The position numbers and the translations under genes were made by a program. This document shows positions 25,066-38,832 of a DNA stretch of 64,000 nucleotides, piece after piece (the first letter of the stretch is position 1; each line of letters starts with the position of its first letter). The stretch comes from Acanthacorydalis orientalis. Its lineage: Eukaryota > Arthropoda > Insecta > Megaloptera > Corydalidae. The DNA lies in the NCBI GenBank assembly GCA_034766995.1, contig CM068318.1:2859501-2923500 (forward strand). The letters run 5' to 3'. Under the pieces are notes generated by a model. It was not told where the DNA came from. It worked only from the letters and a program-made list of their open reading frames with translations, and ran no database searches.

Positions 25066-27137
25066 TAGAATTAAATATATGTTTATTCCTGTTTTGTAAA
25101 TATCATCTCAAGCATTTACAATAACGCATTACAAATAAACGTTCGACTATTTTATTTACATTTATTTCGAGATAGAAAAACAATCATAGAGAATTGAGTT
25201 TACTGCAGTCATTTTTATCAGAGATCTCTCCACATTTTATATTAATTTGATTGAATTCAGTACGGTTCTTGATCAAATATTGATAACTATATTAAAACAA
25301 TTGTGAATAGACTGTAATTTAATCAACACATCCGTTGTTATTATCTACTGATACAATCTTATTCAGTGTACGGTTGATTTATGGAGTGATTCTTGATAAA
25401 ATATTATAAAAAAGAAGAAAAATCAAACGTAATAAGCATTCATACGAGAATGACAATGATACGTTTTAGATATGTTTGATGACATGTCGGGAAACTAGTT
25501 GATGTTTTATAGACAATCCATTAATGTACAGAAATAAAAGTCGATGCCGAAGATAATTTAATGAGAAAAGCATACGTACATTTCGTTTTAATTTATTAAA
25601 TACATTTTACGTGACATGTAGAGAAAACGGATATGTAACTAAAAACGAATGTACTACGAGGAAAATAAATACTCTGTAGATAATAGTTATTGCTTATTAA
25701 ATATGAATGTTTCAGTATTTTCTTTTCATAGCAGAAAACAGAATTGAAGTTGATTAATAATATATGATATTTATATCATTAAACTAGTCGAATTTATTTG
25801 GAGTATTTTATGAAAAAAAAATGTTTGAAAATCAAATGAAATGATGAAATACTGGTTATTTTTGAAAGAATGGTTTAGTGTCTATTTAAATATGGATGTA
25901 TTTGGGAATCACATGGACTAAATTGACAATTAATTACATGAAAAAATTTAAAAATATATTTAGCATTGATAAAAGAGTAATAAATATTTTTTCTTCAAAA
26001 AATGTCTTGAATGTTTTCTTTAATGTCTCATAAAACACATTAATCATATAAGACTCAAAAAAAAAAGAATTACAATACTTTTTCTCTTAGACTATCGCCA
26101 AAAGCATAAACAATACAATCTTTTTATATTTTTTAACGAACTTGTTATAATAATCAGAATAATGATGTTAAATTCAATCATAAACTCGAATATGATTATC
26201 TAGTTCTGTTAAATCTCACGATAAAATTAATTTCAATACATTTCCGATAAAACGGCCAGCACTTGTTCAGTCATATGATGTAATTTTCTTATCAATATAA
26301 CTTGAATTTTGTCAAGTCATCTAAATATTGCAGTAAAATTGAAAAATATAACCAGATTGTTTAAAGTGCTATTTGACGATATCGTTAATAACATTTTTAT
26401 TTAAATTTTTTATCTATTACTCATATCAATAGTTGACATATTCTACTCAAACATTGCAAAAAAATCACTCGTCATTTTCGACAATTGAGAGAGCACTTGT
26501 AATGATAATTGCACATATAAATAGGGTAGATGTAGAGATAGCGGCGTTTTATGAACATCATTATCCGTTATTATATTTCCAGTTGACGTAAACACATATC
26601 TGTATTTTTTCAATAATCATTATTCTCTGAAAATATAATAAAATGTGTTCGATTATCTTATGACAATTTTATTCAGATAGAATTGAATTTTAATAAAGGT
26701 GTGGCAAAAAAATAATAAAATGTAAGTAGCAACACACCAATTGACTATACGGTAGTACCAAGAGATTAATTTAAAGAAATGTTTGAAAAACGAATAGATA
26801 TGAAAAAATAGTTATGAAAAATACCTGTTTTCTTGTGTTAGGCAAATAGTTCTAGTACATATAAAATAGCTTATTAAGGTATGTCCAGAAGAATGTCAGA
26901 AATATATACCAGTGTTAATTAACTAAAAAAGGAAATCGTGATAGAAAATCTGAACATTTTAAACACATAGCTATAGTGAAAACAATATAAGAGAAGGTAA
27001 TTCCGAAATCAAAATTTAATTTCATTGAAATATTGAAAATTCAATGAAGACATTACAAAAAATCGTTGATTTTATTGAGTTACACTTATAAAAAATTTGA
27101 TTGATTAATGAATTTGACTAGATCAATAAATTTGTTC

Positions 27138-27140
<3 letters not shown>

Positions 27141-27189
<49 letters not shown>
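27141..27189. repeat. (TA)n microsatellite, mariner insertion site
   Basis: TA tract of about 49 bp that ends exactly at the mariner terminus at 27190. The transposon probably inserted at the edge of the tract. Confidence 0.9.
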
Positions 27190-27193
<4 letters not shown>

Positions 27194-27918
27194 GTCATCC
27201 CATAAGCAATGCGGTTTTTAAAAATAAACTTTGCAACAGCGAAAACAATCGTCATTTTAATTTCGATCCAAAATATATTTTCCGTTATTATTTACAACTT
27301 CTCCCATATAAATCATAAATTTTCAATATCTTGACGATAAAACTTTTTGAGTTTTGCTTTAAAGAAAGAGTTGATCTCACTTCGGACATCACTCTCTGTA
27401 TTAAGCCGTTTTCTATTGGTGTGATAACTCGTGAGGAACCCACTGGCCCAGTTTAGAAACTCTACCTATCATTTTCAAGTTACGATGAATAGTTGAATGG
27501 ATTTATTTGAGTTTCTCGGTTAATTATTCTACCGTTGTACTAGGATTTTATTCCATTAGTTTTCGCAGCACATCATAAAATTCTTGACGATGTCCTGCAT
27601 TTTTCTTATCTTCAAGGCTGTAGTTCCCTGGTCGAAATCGTTGAAACCATCTTAATCATTGGTTAAGACTAATAACATCTGAACTATAAATTTCCCACAA
27701 TTTTTTCACTGAAGTTGTAGCCTTGTTTTCCTGAAGAAATTCTCGAAGCAAAATATTCCTCATATGCTCTTTCGACATTTTCACGATAACAAATATAATT
27801 TCTTGACATAACAACTGAGCAGTATATGCATCTGATACGTTATTGCAATAATTTCAAAGTATTGCATCGTCCATCTTCACCTATATGAAAATACCGCATT
27901 ACTTATGGGATGGCCCAA
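27190..27918 (-). mobile_element. Mariner transposon, 729 bp, internally deleted
   Basis: The ends are inverted repeats of about 25 bp. The left reads TTAAGTCATCCCATAAGC and continues AATGCGG. The complement of the right end reads TTGGGCCATCCCATAAGT and continues AATGCGG. TA dinucleotides flank both ends (27188-27189 and 27919-27920), as expected for mariner insertion. Full-length mariners are about 1.3 kb, so roughly half is missing. The interior carries a broken minus-strand transposase. Confidence 0.9.
27257..27778 (-). pseudogene. Mariner transposase pseudogene
   Basis: The minus-strand reading starts at ATG 27776-27778 with MSKEHMRNILLREFLQENKA, which resembles the mariner helix-turn-helix start. 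It continues with RWFQRFRPGNYSLED and SKLGQWVPHELS, the recognisable linker before the catalytic domain. Stop codons interrupt the frame several times. It then jumps to a C-terminal NNGKYILD before TAA at 27257-27259, so the DDD catalytic core is deleted. It cannot make an active transposase. Confidence 0.85.
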
Positions 27919-28029
27919 TACTTTTAAGATGTCAATAAGAGAACAAATAATTTCATAGAAACAATATCTTTGTTAATAGATCGTTCGATATAAAACGTTA
28001 ATAAATACCCGATCCGTACTTAAAAAACC

Positions 28030-28460
28030 GGCGTCAACTCGCTGAAATATTTCCAGCCAGAGCGAGCGGCGTGGGGGTGAAAACATGTTATTAATTGGAT
28101 ACGTTTTATAGCCTGTATAGATCTCATAATCCGTAGCGTAGGTAACAATAAAATCTACAACGACAATAACGAATCGACGGTCGGAACGTGCGCGCGAGTT
28201 ATACGTGCCCTGCTGATAAAACAGTGCTCGTTCGCCCGATAAAGCAGACCGCCCCTAACTAACTGCACAGCTAACAAGAACAGCCGCTCGTCTCGTTGCG
28301 ATTATTTTTGTCAGATTGCTCCCTTAAAGCGGACGCCAAGTTAAAAACGCGTTGGTCGTGTGTGTAAAGCGAAAGAATATGGTAATGATACGAAATATAT
28401 ATCCAGTTTATTCACTGTGTTATTTTTATAACGCGGGGCGCCGAAACTAGAGGATAATTC
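28030..28460. promoter_or_regulatory. GC-richer non-coding island
   Basis: A 400-bp patch of mixed composition with CpG-rich words (GGAACGTGCGCGCGAG, AAGCGGACGCC). No open frame with splice sites was found. It is a candidate promoter or enhancer. No TATA/initiator pair was identified. Confidence 0.35.
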
Positions 28461-28844
28461 ATTGTCTTCTTAAACGGAGCTTTCTGAGGAAATGTTTTCG
28501 CTCGTACGAATTGTATAGATTTTAAAAAAAATATTACAATTGTTTATTTATAAATTGGCGAAATAATAATATACTATTTCATAAAAGACAGATTCTACAT
28601 TTTTGTTCAGTCTTAATTAAAAATGAAAGTAATTATTTGTACTAAAAACGACGGCAAACGGATTATAATTATCCTCATTTCGAATTACGTATTGAAAATT
28701 AAAAAGAATGTTATGAAATCTATTTCTATTTCAAGTATTTTTTTTAATTTTGACGTTTTATTCTCAGAAAATTTTAATTACATACAATATTAAGGTGAAA
28801 ATAAAACAAAAAAATTATAGTTATTAAAAATACTTCCATTAATA

Positions 28845-29015
28845 CAATTGTGACACTGTGGATTTAATTTGATGTTCACAAATTAATTCATTTTTCATCC
28901 CATAAACTATAAGAAAGTTCTGACGAAAACAGTTCAATTCGTTTTTAAAACAATTGTTGATCTTTTCAGGAAGTTCAATAATTATTTATTTGTCATAGGA
29001 AAGTGTCAAGATTAT
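28845..29015. mobile_element. Palindromic Tc1-like MITE, left half
   Basis: Starts CAATTGTGACACTGTGG after TA. Then TTCACAAATTAATTC, CATCCCATAAACTA and a degraded CAATTGTTGATC follow in family order. Confidence 0.65.
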
Positions 29016-29934
29016 TTACAATGTAGGAAAAATGTTAATATAGATATAATTGCAGCTATTTTATCAAACACTCATCTTAATCGTCTTTTTTTTTATTTAA
29101 TATCATATTCTCATGTGATTTCAATTCAATTACTGTTATATATTTATCACTACTTTATACAATCTATTTTCATCTGCGGCAAAGATATTGAAATCCAAGT
29201 GGACACTTACATATGATATTTAAGTTTTTTTTTTAATATTGTAAATATTTATCTGAGAAAAAAAATATTAGATTATATTTGAAAGAAAGAAATTACAAAT
29301 TTTATTGATTAAAACTGTAAGGTGTTGTTTTGTAAGTCACTATTTATTTTTTGAATCAATTTTATAAATATAAAATGTTCTACAATAGTCATAATTTTTG
29401 TTTCAATAAGGAAGAAATTAAAAGCTGATTTTTTAAAAATTATTATTGAAAGTTAAAACATTGTACAGCGGAGAGTCCATTAATGAGGACACTGATAATA
29501 TTTGTAGTATGTTTTTTTTCCAAATTGGAGGAGACATATTAAAATGTTTAACTTCATAGTTATTCTTTGTAAAAATATTTATATTATTAAGCCCTTAACC
29601 TATTACAATCTTTATCTATTTTTTCTTTACTATTCGTGGTTTTAAGAAAAATAGAAAACATTTAATACAAACATGTTTAAAATATAAAAGTTATTGGGTT
29701 CTTTTTGAAAGTAAATTTCCGTGGTGCATTTTTTTAAAGAAAATATTTATTTTTTTCTTTTATAACTGTATATAAAAGTATTCGTGTTTTAAATGACAGT
29801 ACAATTTAAGTCAATAATGAGAAGTACATGTTTTGCAGATTTTTGTCAGTGTTGGACAAAAATATGTATCGACAAATGCGCTTTTCACTGAGCTAATAAA
29901 CCATAAATAATTCTGATGAAAAATGTTCATTAAG

Positions 29935-30145
29935 AGATAAATGATCATTTGTAATTAATTCCATCATCTTCAAAGCACTATGTAGTATTCTGAGCATGTT
30001 ATTTCCAATAAAATGTGCATAAGTAATAATCAAAAATGTTTAATAATCAATTACTGCATATTTTTGATCAGAAAAACATTTATGGTTTTGGTGGAGTAAG
30101 TGAAAAACTCCTTTTTGAAAGTGAATCGGTACAAAAAATTATTTT
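29935..30145. mobile_element. Palindromic Tc1-like MITE, right half
   Basis: Contains CCATCATCTTCAAAGCACTA then AAATGTGCATAAGTAATAATC, TTTTTGATCAGAAAAAC and TTTTTGAAAGTGAATC in family order. Confidence 0.6.
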
Positions 30146-30489
30146 ATGACAATTTAATTTTGTTACTGATATTTTATTTATGTATAATTGTTGTTTAAAT
30201 GTTAGATATTTTTCTGTCAAATTAATTATTGAAAATCTGTTATATTGGTACACATTTCGACACAATTTTTTGCTAGGTAAACGTGAGAATATTTACGAAA
30301 CAGAACAGATTTAAAATATGTGGACTACTTTTATGAAAATTACGATTATATAACTTACACTTTATCTATATTTATATTCGAATCATATCGATAAAAAAAT
30401 CGGTTAAGTATTCGGTTTAAGTAATTGTTAATTCAAAGTTGAAATATCGTCCGTCATTCAATCATTCGAAAAAGTTATGGAACGACACA

Positions 30490-30840
30490 CGACCCTTTAC
30501 TAAAATCACCACTCGCCACACTCATCCAGCCAACTATTTTGTCAGTTAGTTGAATTCTGAAGTTGGCCAGATCTGGGTTTTGCAACACGTTTTATTATTT
30601 GTTGGCGTCTCCAGGGTGCCATTCATAGTAGCCGCGGCTTACCCGGAACGACCATCTAGTTGGGAGTCGCATATGTACACATCACGGGAATAACGAAAGA
30701 CATCGGGTATAGCTGGATCGGGAACAGAGTCACGTCTTTTACGCGTTTCGAATGTGTTCTGGCGACGTTACAGACGAACGATTAACGCACGGTCGTAACG
30801 CCGATTTGAACACGAGCACGTTCTACCGTAAACATAAGAA
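30490..30840. promoter_or_regulatory. GC-richer non-coding island
   Basis: About 350 bp with high GC and many CpG (GTAGCCGCGGCTTACCC, CGTAACGCCGATTTG). No coding frame is supported. It is among the strongest compositional candidates for a cis-regulatory element in the gene-poor interval. Confidence 0.35.
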
Positions 30841-31386
30841 AAATGATTTTTATGTACGTTAGCGGACAACAGTAACGCTGAGAAAATATGACGACAGACG
30901 AAGTACTTTATATCTTTAGGATTATTTAATGAATATGTATTTCAATACTAATTGATATGTTTTATTCTAGTTTTCCTTTTATCGTGTACGTTGTCTAGTA
31001 CCTATAATTCATTTGTCTGTTCAAAATATTATAATGTTGATAAAAAATGACTAAAAATCATTTTAAAATTAAATTCTAGAATGGCTCATTAAAATCTATA
31101 AGAACTTAAGTCTAATGTTTAAGAAATAAATAGAAATTTATGAAAAATGGAAGTGACTATACAATTAAAATGGCATGCTTCAAGTAAAGCTGTTTTTAGA
31201 TGACTCTAAAAAGATAAGACTGTTAATTAAATAAGATAAAATTTTATAGATATAACGCTTTTAAATACCAAGCGTATATTTTCAAAGCTCAAGAACTACA
31301 GATACTTTGGTAATATTTCGGGGTGAAATTTTATAACTTTTAAGCTGTGAAGCAATTTTTCGCGGCCCTCAACGAAGTAGATTTGT

Positions 31387-31768
31387 ACTTTTCGGTCAGA
31401 GAAACTTGAAAATACATTTTCATAAATGAAGTCCTTTTTTATCTCATAAACTGCACAACTGTTTTCTGATTATAAATCATTTTTGATTCTGGCTTATTCG
31501 TATTGTATTGAAATAATCATCGTCTTCAGAGCACTAATGTATAAAAAATCTAATTACATGTTTCTAGATTTTTTGAAAAATCTAGTTAAATACTTCTTTA
31601 CATTACCATCCTAAAAATAATGACATCGATTCTAAAATGTACTTAAATAACAATCAAAAATAATAAATAATAATTCAATGAACATTTTTGATCAGAAAAT
31701 GTTTAGTGGATTGTAGGATGAAAAAAAAATCATTTGTGAATCTGAATTTAGTCACAGTGTCAAAACTA
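31387..31768. mobile_element. Palindromic Tc1-like MITE, near full-length
   Basis: This is the most complete copy, about 380 bp with two facing arms of about 180 bp. The left arm has CATAAATGAAGTCC, CTCATAAACTGCAC, CATTTTTGATTC and CTTCAGAGCACTAATG. After a short AT-rich loop, the right arm returns with the complementary blocks and ends TTTGATCAGAAAATG, CATTTGTGAATC, GTCACAGTGTCAAAACTA, followed by TA. Confidence 0.8.
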
Positions 31769-32493
31769 TATTGTATCGAAAATATATCTAAAGAAATTCG
31801 TTTACTAGCGCATAGATATTTGTGATGTTTGGAGAATTAAATTTAATTCAATTGCTTCACATAAAAATTGATTAAACATTTATTTAACTAGCCAGTAAAT
31901 TCTATACATTAAAAATTGTCTAGGTTTTGATACCAAAGATGATCATAATTTTATTTCAATTATTATATTCAATTGAATTTGCCCTCAGTTACATTCTTAT
32001 TCCCGAAACTAAAGCTCAATGTAAAATGATATCATTTAAAATCAATAAACTCGATACTCAGAGATATAATTGAAAAAAGAAACGAGTTGATGGAAGAGAA
32101 TTTTAAATCTTCTGTCGAGATATGAAAAAATCGTTACCAGTGATGTATAAATACGAATCGAAGCTATTTAGAATATTTTTTACAAATATTTTGTACAGTA
32201 CTTCAAACAAGCAACACATGAGAAATGAAAACGTTCCTCTAGATAATATAATTGGACAAGGAAAGTATTCTACATGAAAGATAATAGAATAGAGCGAATT
32301 GAGAACGTTTAAGAAGAAAAAATCAGATATTTGTTTATTTTTTAGACAGTAAATCAGAAAACCTATCAGAATTGAAAAAAAAACTGATAGTAAAATATTA
32401 AAATGTTATTAATTGAATATGATAACAAGCTGTTAAATAAATACAAATATTTTATGTTTAATCGTTTTAATCATTAAAAATAAAAAGTATATA

Positions 32494-32494
<1 letters not shown>

Positions 32495-32529
<35 letters not shown>
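32495..32529. repeat. (TA)n microsatellite
   Basis: TA tract of about 35 bp. Confidence 0.95.
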
Positions 32530-32533
<4 letters not shown>

Positions 32534-33426
32534 ACACGATTATATTAAAATGAGATAAACATATTTCCGATTGACAGTAGATACGTTGTGAGTAAATTTA
32601 AATACTCTTCTTGAACTACCGCAATTGACAAGCGTTTTCAATAGGACGGTTATTTGCTCCTTAAAGCTTAGTGATAAGCACAAAAATACGTTCGTTTCGA
32701 AATGGTCACTTGTACATGTATAACATACAAAGAATTCCATTACAGACTTGAATGGATATTCGCATTATAAGCATTAACTCAACTTAATAGGATTTGCTAC
32801 GAATTCATTGGTAAAAAAGAATGAGTTAGTTATAAAAGGTACCTAAAATAATTGATACGAAAAACTGTTAAATATACACGTTCTGAATTAATTAAATAAA
32901 TCTAATACAAAAACAAACATTGTTATGTTTTGTAAATTCGATGCACAATATTTTTAAATGTGTTTATTTTAGTTATCTTAAGCGAAGTTAAATACACCAT
33001 GACTTATTTAGAATTTGATAATCACAATAACATACTTTTCTGTATGACCTGTGTAGTACCCTTGACATATATGAACTGCGGTTTTGTTTAACATAATATT
33101 GTCTTTGCGAAAAGAACAACAAATATTAATTTAATTAAAGATAATTCAAATTAAATAGATAGAAGAGATTATAAACCTTTTGAAATATTTGTATAAAGAA
33201 TGAGATACACAATATGTATCCAGTTTATTTTGATAAGAAAATAATTGAAAATTCAATTCAGACGAATCAAAGCAGATTGAATATCTGAAAAAGTATATTT
33301 TCATCGGTAAAAAAAGTCGAAAAGATTTTCTTGTGTAACAGTAAATTTAAAATACATTAATCGCCTTTCATTGGAATGAATGAAACGAGTCGTTGAGAAG
33401 ATGTTTGTTGAATAAAAATATACCAA

Positions 33427-33427
<1 letters not shown>

Positions 33428-33469
<42 letters not shown>
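33428..33469. repeat. (TA)n microsatellite
   Basis: TA tract of about 42 bp. Confidence 0.95.
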
Positions 33470-33472
<3 letters not shown>

Positions 33473-33612
33473 CTTTTACTTGATATTTATTAATTTATAA
33501 AATCAGGTAAAAAAGAAGAACTCAAGTGATTTTTTTAACTTCTGAATATTTTTTTATGACTTTCATTATAACTATTCAGTTATTAAATCATTGTTTTCGT
33601 GTCCACCAGTAA

Positions 33613-33656
<44 letters not shown>

Positions 33657-34978
33657 ATATAAATTAATCATTCAAAATATTTTTAATTTTTTTGATTATT
33701 TAAAGTTTAAAAACGCGTCGATAAAAATTTTTATTTTATTTGAGGCAGAAAGTTTTCACGCACAAATGTAATGATTTACAATCTTTTTCACTAGAAAATT
33801 TATTAAAACGATTAAAATATTTTAAAAAGTCTTTGAATTTTAAATCGTTTGGAATAACCCTATGCAGCTTATGATCCCCTTCAGGTCACATAAGTACCGT
33901 GAAATAATTTTTAGTATTCCTTTATTAAAAATAAATATTTATAATTTTAGTCGTATTTAAAATTTGCATGTGCTTCAAAATTGGTTTAATTATAAAAAAA
34001 ATCGCAGTTAGAAAAAAATGATCTTTGTTAAAATCTAATTTAAAGAACAATTCAAGTCATTTTGAATTTTTCAAGAATGTTCAGTAATACGGTGTTATTT
34101 GATATAAAAATACATTTTAGAATATCTATTGAAATTAGATCTTTTTATTAAAAAGTTCAACAATAGATTTGTACACTTTGAGAACTTGAATGTATTATAA
34201 CGTTATTCAACCCTTAAATAATAACACAGAAAAATTAAATCTATTATGCAAGTTTCTTGAACCGAATAATTGGACAGAGTAGAAAAATTGGAACAAACTT
34301 GATTAAATCTGTTTCAAAAGGAAAATATCAAAACATGAAATCTTCGAATTTCAAAGACTTTTTATACCTGATTGTATGTTAGTAATTAAATAAGGTTTTT
34401 TTGTAATCAGTGACCAACTTCCAGAAAAAAATATTTCTCCGATTTATAGATGTTGGATATTACTAGTTTAAGATGGAATTGTCAAAATGTAGTTGTCTAT
34501 TAATACACTGTACTTATTTGTCCTTTTGAATCACCTGAGTTTTTTCGTTCTAATACTAGATTCATGTGACATCTTCAGATAAGTTTATCTACCTGAAATA
34601 TATAAATGTATCTGCATATGATACACGTACTGAAACTAGATAATTAGATTAGATGATAGAAGAACGAACAAAGACCACTTTAACAGTGCATAAATAGGTA
34701 TGAAAATCTAAATAATTATATATATGATAAGACAGTTTAAACAAGTGAAAACAATATAAAACTCGACTATTTTATGGAAAAATTCTGTTTCTTCAACCAT
34801 TAGAACTTGCTCTGCTCTTTATAATATTATTTAGTTTTAATTTAGGTTTACAAATTCTTAAATTGTAAATAAAATATTAGTACATTTAATGCAGAATATA
34901 ACGTATTGATATATTAATCAATTTCTAATTTTCTACAATGTTTAACAATATTTTTTATAATTAATAATACAATTTGAA

Positions 34979-34979
<1 letters not shown>

Positions 34980-35040
<61 letters not shown>
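34980..35040. repeat. (TA)n microsatellite
   Basis: TA tract of about 61 bp with one G interruption. Confidence 0.95.
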
Positions 35041-35041
<1 letters not shown>

Positions 35042-35059
35042 GCATGTATATAAAGTGAT

Positions 35060-35400
35060 GCGTTTGTATTTATTTTTCATCATTAAGTTCGAATATAGCG
35101 AGCGTCGTTCTCGCACTCAGATTAAATATGTTTTCTAGCGAGAATTGTATCCACATACACGGAATTCAGTTCTACACCTCACTTAATAAGAGTGTATTAA
35201 AGAGAAGTGATTACTACGCCCCTAATCTATTAGCAACACAAAGTAAGCCTGTACGTTGTGTAAGCTGGTTCCGCTGTGTGGATACATCCTATCTAACTGT
35301 TGAATGATTCTCACTTCTGCTACATTTATGTAATTCTGTTGACGTTGTAAAGATATTTTACCTCTTTTTTTGACTGCCTCGAATTGAGATTAAACGCGGA
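35060..35400. promoter_or_regulatory. GC-richer non-coding island between two TA tracts
   Basis: Mixed-composition DNA sandwiched between the TA tracts at 34980 and 35414. No coding frame is supported. Candidate regulatory DNA by composition only. Confidence 0.25.
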
Positions 35401-35409
35401 ACGTTTATA

Positions 35410-35413
<4 letters not shown>

Positions 35414-35480
<67 letters not shown>
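35414..35480. repeat. (TA)n microsatellite
   Basis: Uninterrupted TA tract of about 67 bp. Confidence 0.95.
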
Positions 35481-35483
<3 letters not shown>

Positions 35484-35943
35484 ATTAGGAACAATTCCTT
35501 TGGAATTTTTAAATATTTTCGATCAAATTAGAAACGAAGCTTTGTGCAAGTGTTCAACTATATTTTAGTAAATAAAAAATATCAGAACAGATTGGCAGAA
35601 ATCGAAAATTTTACGATATACATAAAGAAGATCAAATGAATACAGGAATTTTTATAAACGTTAAATGAAACTTGTCCAGACTGAATGAAATCTAACACCT
35701 TTTTTTGCAAGAATCCCCAATGTACGATAAAAATATATCCAGAATCAAGACTGTAAAAAAATAAAAATGTTAGGTTGATTTTAAATTCATAATTCTTTTG
35801 AAGAAAAAATTAAAAAAAAAATACAAGAAAAGAATAGTGTAAAATTTAATCATAACATATGATCACACAAAGGTGTATATATCGTTATAAAAAAACATTT
35901 TTACATAAGTATACATAGGTTTATAGTTTAAAATAAATTTAAA

Positions 35944-36105
35944 TTGGTGTCAAAATGAATTTTTCTCTCCCTCGCTCACCACAAAAAGTTTTCTGATCAA
36001 AAATATTCAATGATTGATTATTAATTATTTTTGTTTGTTATCTGTAGATATTTTTTGTCAATTGCATCATTCTCAGAGCACTAAAGTGAAAAATTAAAAT
36101 AAGCT
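35944..36105. mobile_element. Palindromic Tc1-like MITE, left half
   Basis: Contains TTGGTGTCAAAATGAATT, GTTTTCTGATCAAAAATATT and TCATTCTCAGAGCACTAAAG in family order. Confidence 0.65.
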
Positions 36106-36239
36106 ATAAATAGCAATCTATTTTTTAAACAAACATATTTTATAAATAAATAAACTGATTTATTGTACAGAGAAGTTTCAATATTTCCAGATTTTTTAAC
36201 AAAAAAAATTATCTTCTATACAAAAATCCCATAAATGAA

Positions 36240-36560
36240 ATAAATCATTATGTTATAACGTTTCACACCCGTCGTTGTATCAATCTACCACCGATCTGCT
36301 GTACGATAAATATCATAACCATAAAAGATCTCTAAAAAAAATATTTATGTTTTTTCCTCCTCATAATCGTCCGCATAACGACCCTTGGTGTATTACTCAA
36401 AACAGTAGATTCTGTAACCGATAAAACAAAACTCGCGTTTATGCCTTTAATCTTTTTTGTATGATTGCTGTCACACTTGTATCACGTGGCTGCCACGTGG
36501 ACAGCGGCCAATTAGCCAAACTACTCGTTAAAGGTTACCCTAATACCCATTACTATCATC
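36240..36560. promoter_or_regulatory. GC-richer island with paired CACGTG motifs
   Basis: The island includes two perfect CACGTG E-boxes at 36483-36488 and 36494-36499, inside CACGTGGCTGCCACGTGG. They are 11 bp apart, about one helical turn. CACGTG is the site for Myc/Max, USF and CLOCK/CYCLE-type bHLH dimers. A 61-codon ORF starts at 36461 here, but it has no splice or family support and I do not call it. Confidence 0.35.
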
Positions 36561-37506
36561 AGTTTGACGGGTTTAGTATGTTCTTCGAAACAGAAATCAG
36601 TTTTGATAGATTTGAGTTTCTTTTCGTAACTAGTTATGAAAATTAGATATGAAAGGTTTATTACTCGTACTTGTTATCAGATTTTTATATTTGATTATTA
36701 TTTACTACAGATATTAATATTTGAATTTATTAAAATAACATTCGTCAAATATTTTTCATTAAATGTAGCTATTATTGTTGTTTAAATGTTTATCATACAA
36801 AAATAGAAAAGTAAAATTTCATTACCTAGTATCTTGTAGTTTAATCATGTATTATTTTTATTTATTGTTTTATAATTCACTCAAATTAAGTTTTATATTG
36901 TTTTTATAAATGTTAAATATTGAATAATATAAAACATACATAAATAATCGTCAGACACACATATTTAATGCATAAAGTTCTTCAACCTGATATTCGAATA
37001 ATCCACAAATGAATCAATATCCTAAACTATTATCAAAGTATTCAATGATTATTAAAAATTTTACATAACACTTATTGATCATCAATAAATAACTATTGAA
37101 CATTGAAATATAAGATTGTATATATTTTTATTGGCAGTTTGGAAACAGAGATACAGAATAATTATGTATTTCTTGATTGAACTTAGATAATGTTGACAAA
37201 ATGTAAAATTGAAATTCATTTCAGGACTACACGTCTCTAGTGCAAGAAGCTTATTTATTTAAATCTCACATCTTTCTTACATAATTATGTTAGTTTTTAC
37301 TGAAATGAGATGAAGCAGCTAATTTTTAATAAAAATTCTCTTAAACTAGATATACATTTATTGATTTAAACAGACAAGGCAATTTTGAAAAACGCTTTCA
37401 TTTTACTAAAATAATTCATCTGAGTTATTTTATCGTTTCGTTAATCATAAAAGTTTTAAATCATCAGTCTATGATTTCAAATACCATCTAATATTTGTAC
37501 AATTTA

Positions 37507-37509
<3 letters not shown>

Positions 37510-37571
<62 letters not shown>
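37510..37571. repeat. (TA)n microsatellite
   Basis: TA tract of about 62 bp. Confidence 0.95.
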
Positions 37572-37576
<5 letters not shown>

Positions 37577-37972
37577 ATCATTTCGGTTACTGTCAATTTC
37601 CAATTAAGATTCGATGAGAAATTAAAAACGTCAGGGTTAATTGGTTCTATACTGTTTTCTATCACCATGTCAACAGCTGCAGTGCGACGAATCACATAAT
37701 ACGTAATTTAACCCATTCATTGATGACTGATGATAGGGAGATATGTACCCGCTCTCAGGTTATTCTATTTATAGACACGTGTGAGTAGTTATGTAATACA
37801 CTTATATACATATACAGACTTATATGTGAACTTTGCAGAGATTTTTAAATTGTAATCCTTGAAATTACGTTCTGTTGCATAGGATAATCTTTTTCATGCT
37901 ACCGAGAGCTTGTGCATGAATTCTAACGATGGATTTTCAGAACTAATCTAATCGAATAATCTAAGAAAATGA

Positions 37973-37978
<6 letters not shown>

Positions 37979-38017
<39 letters not shown>
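37979..38017. repeat. (TA)n microsatellite
   Basis: TA tract of about 39 bp. Confidence 0.95.
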
Positions 38018-38023
<6 letters not shown>

Positions 38024-38832
38024 GTATCATTCAAATAAATTCTAGCATATATTATTCATTTTCATTGAAATAACATTCAATTTGTCAATAAATATCAATA
38101 TGTTTAAGTAAATTCAAGAACCTGTCTCAATGTAAATAAAAAAACTTGAATTTTTTTGAATTGCTTCTGGTAATTACATTAAGAATTCTATTTGAAATTT
38201 TCTATATTTCTTTAAAGTTAACTCATATTTTAAAATCAAAGTTTATTATAGATGTTTGTGCTGAACATCGATTTATCTATTTATAGAATATACAATTTTT
38301 TTTTGTACACAATTACGTTTTTAACCATTATTTTCTGCCAGCATCGACAACGCATAACAACGATACATCTTGAATTAAAATTCCAATGAAAAATAACAAG
38401 AATAATAATTGTTTCTTACAATGTATGCAGAATATACGTGAAATATCTGTTTAAGATTAATTATATTATCTCTGTAAAATGTACCCACATAATAAGAAAA
38501 GAAGCTTTTTTTAATAAAAACTATTATCTACGTTACGATTAAATCTGACTTATTATTTACCTTACGATTAAATCAGAACATAATTATGTATCCAGCTGCG
38601 TAGTTATTTTGCTTTAAAGCAATCTACGTAAGTATTTAAGAATTAATCGATTCAATTTAGATAGTTAAATAATATGATTAAGAGTAATTACAGTAAGAAA
38701 CATTTTTTTCATTCCACATAAATTATAATCATTTTTTTGGATCAAAAATTCACAAGAGGAAATTATTTAATATTTTTAATAAAAAAAGTAACTTGTAACC
38801 TTGGAGAGAGTAATTAATTCATGTGAATATTA

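Noticed and set aside
36461..36646. 61-codon ORF in the E-box island
   Set aside because: No acceptor or donor supports it and only its first half is GC-richer. Better explained as regulatory DNA.
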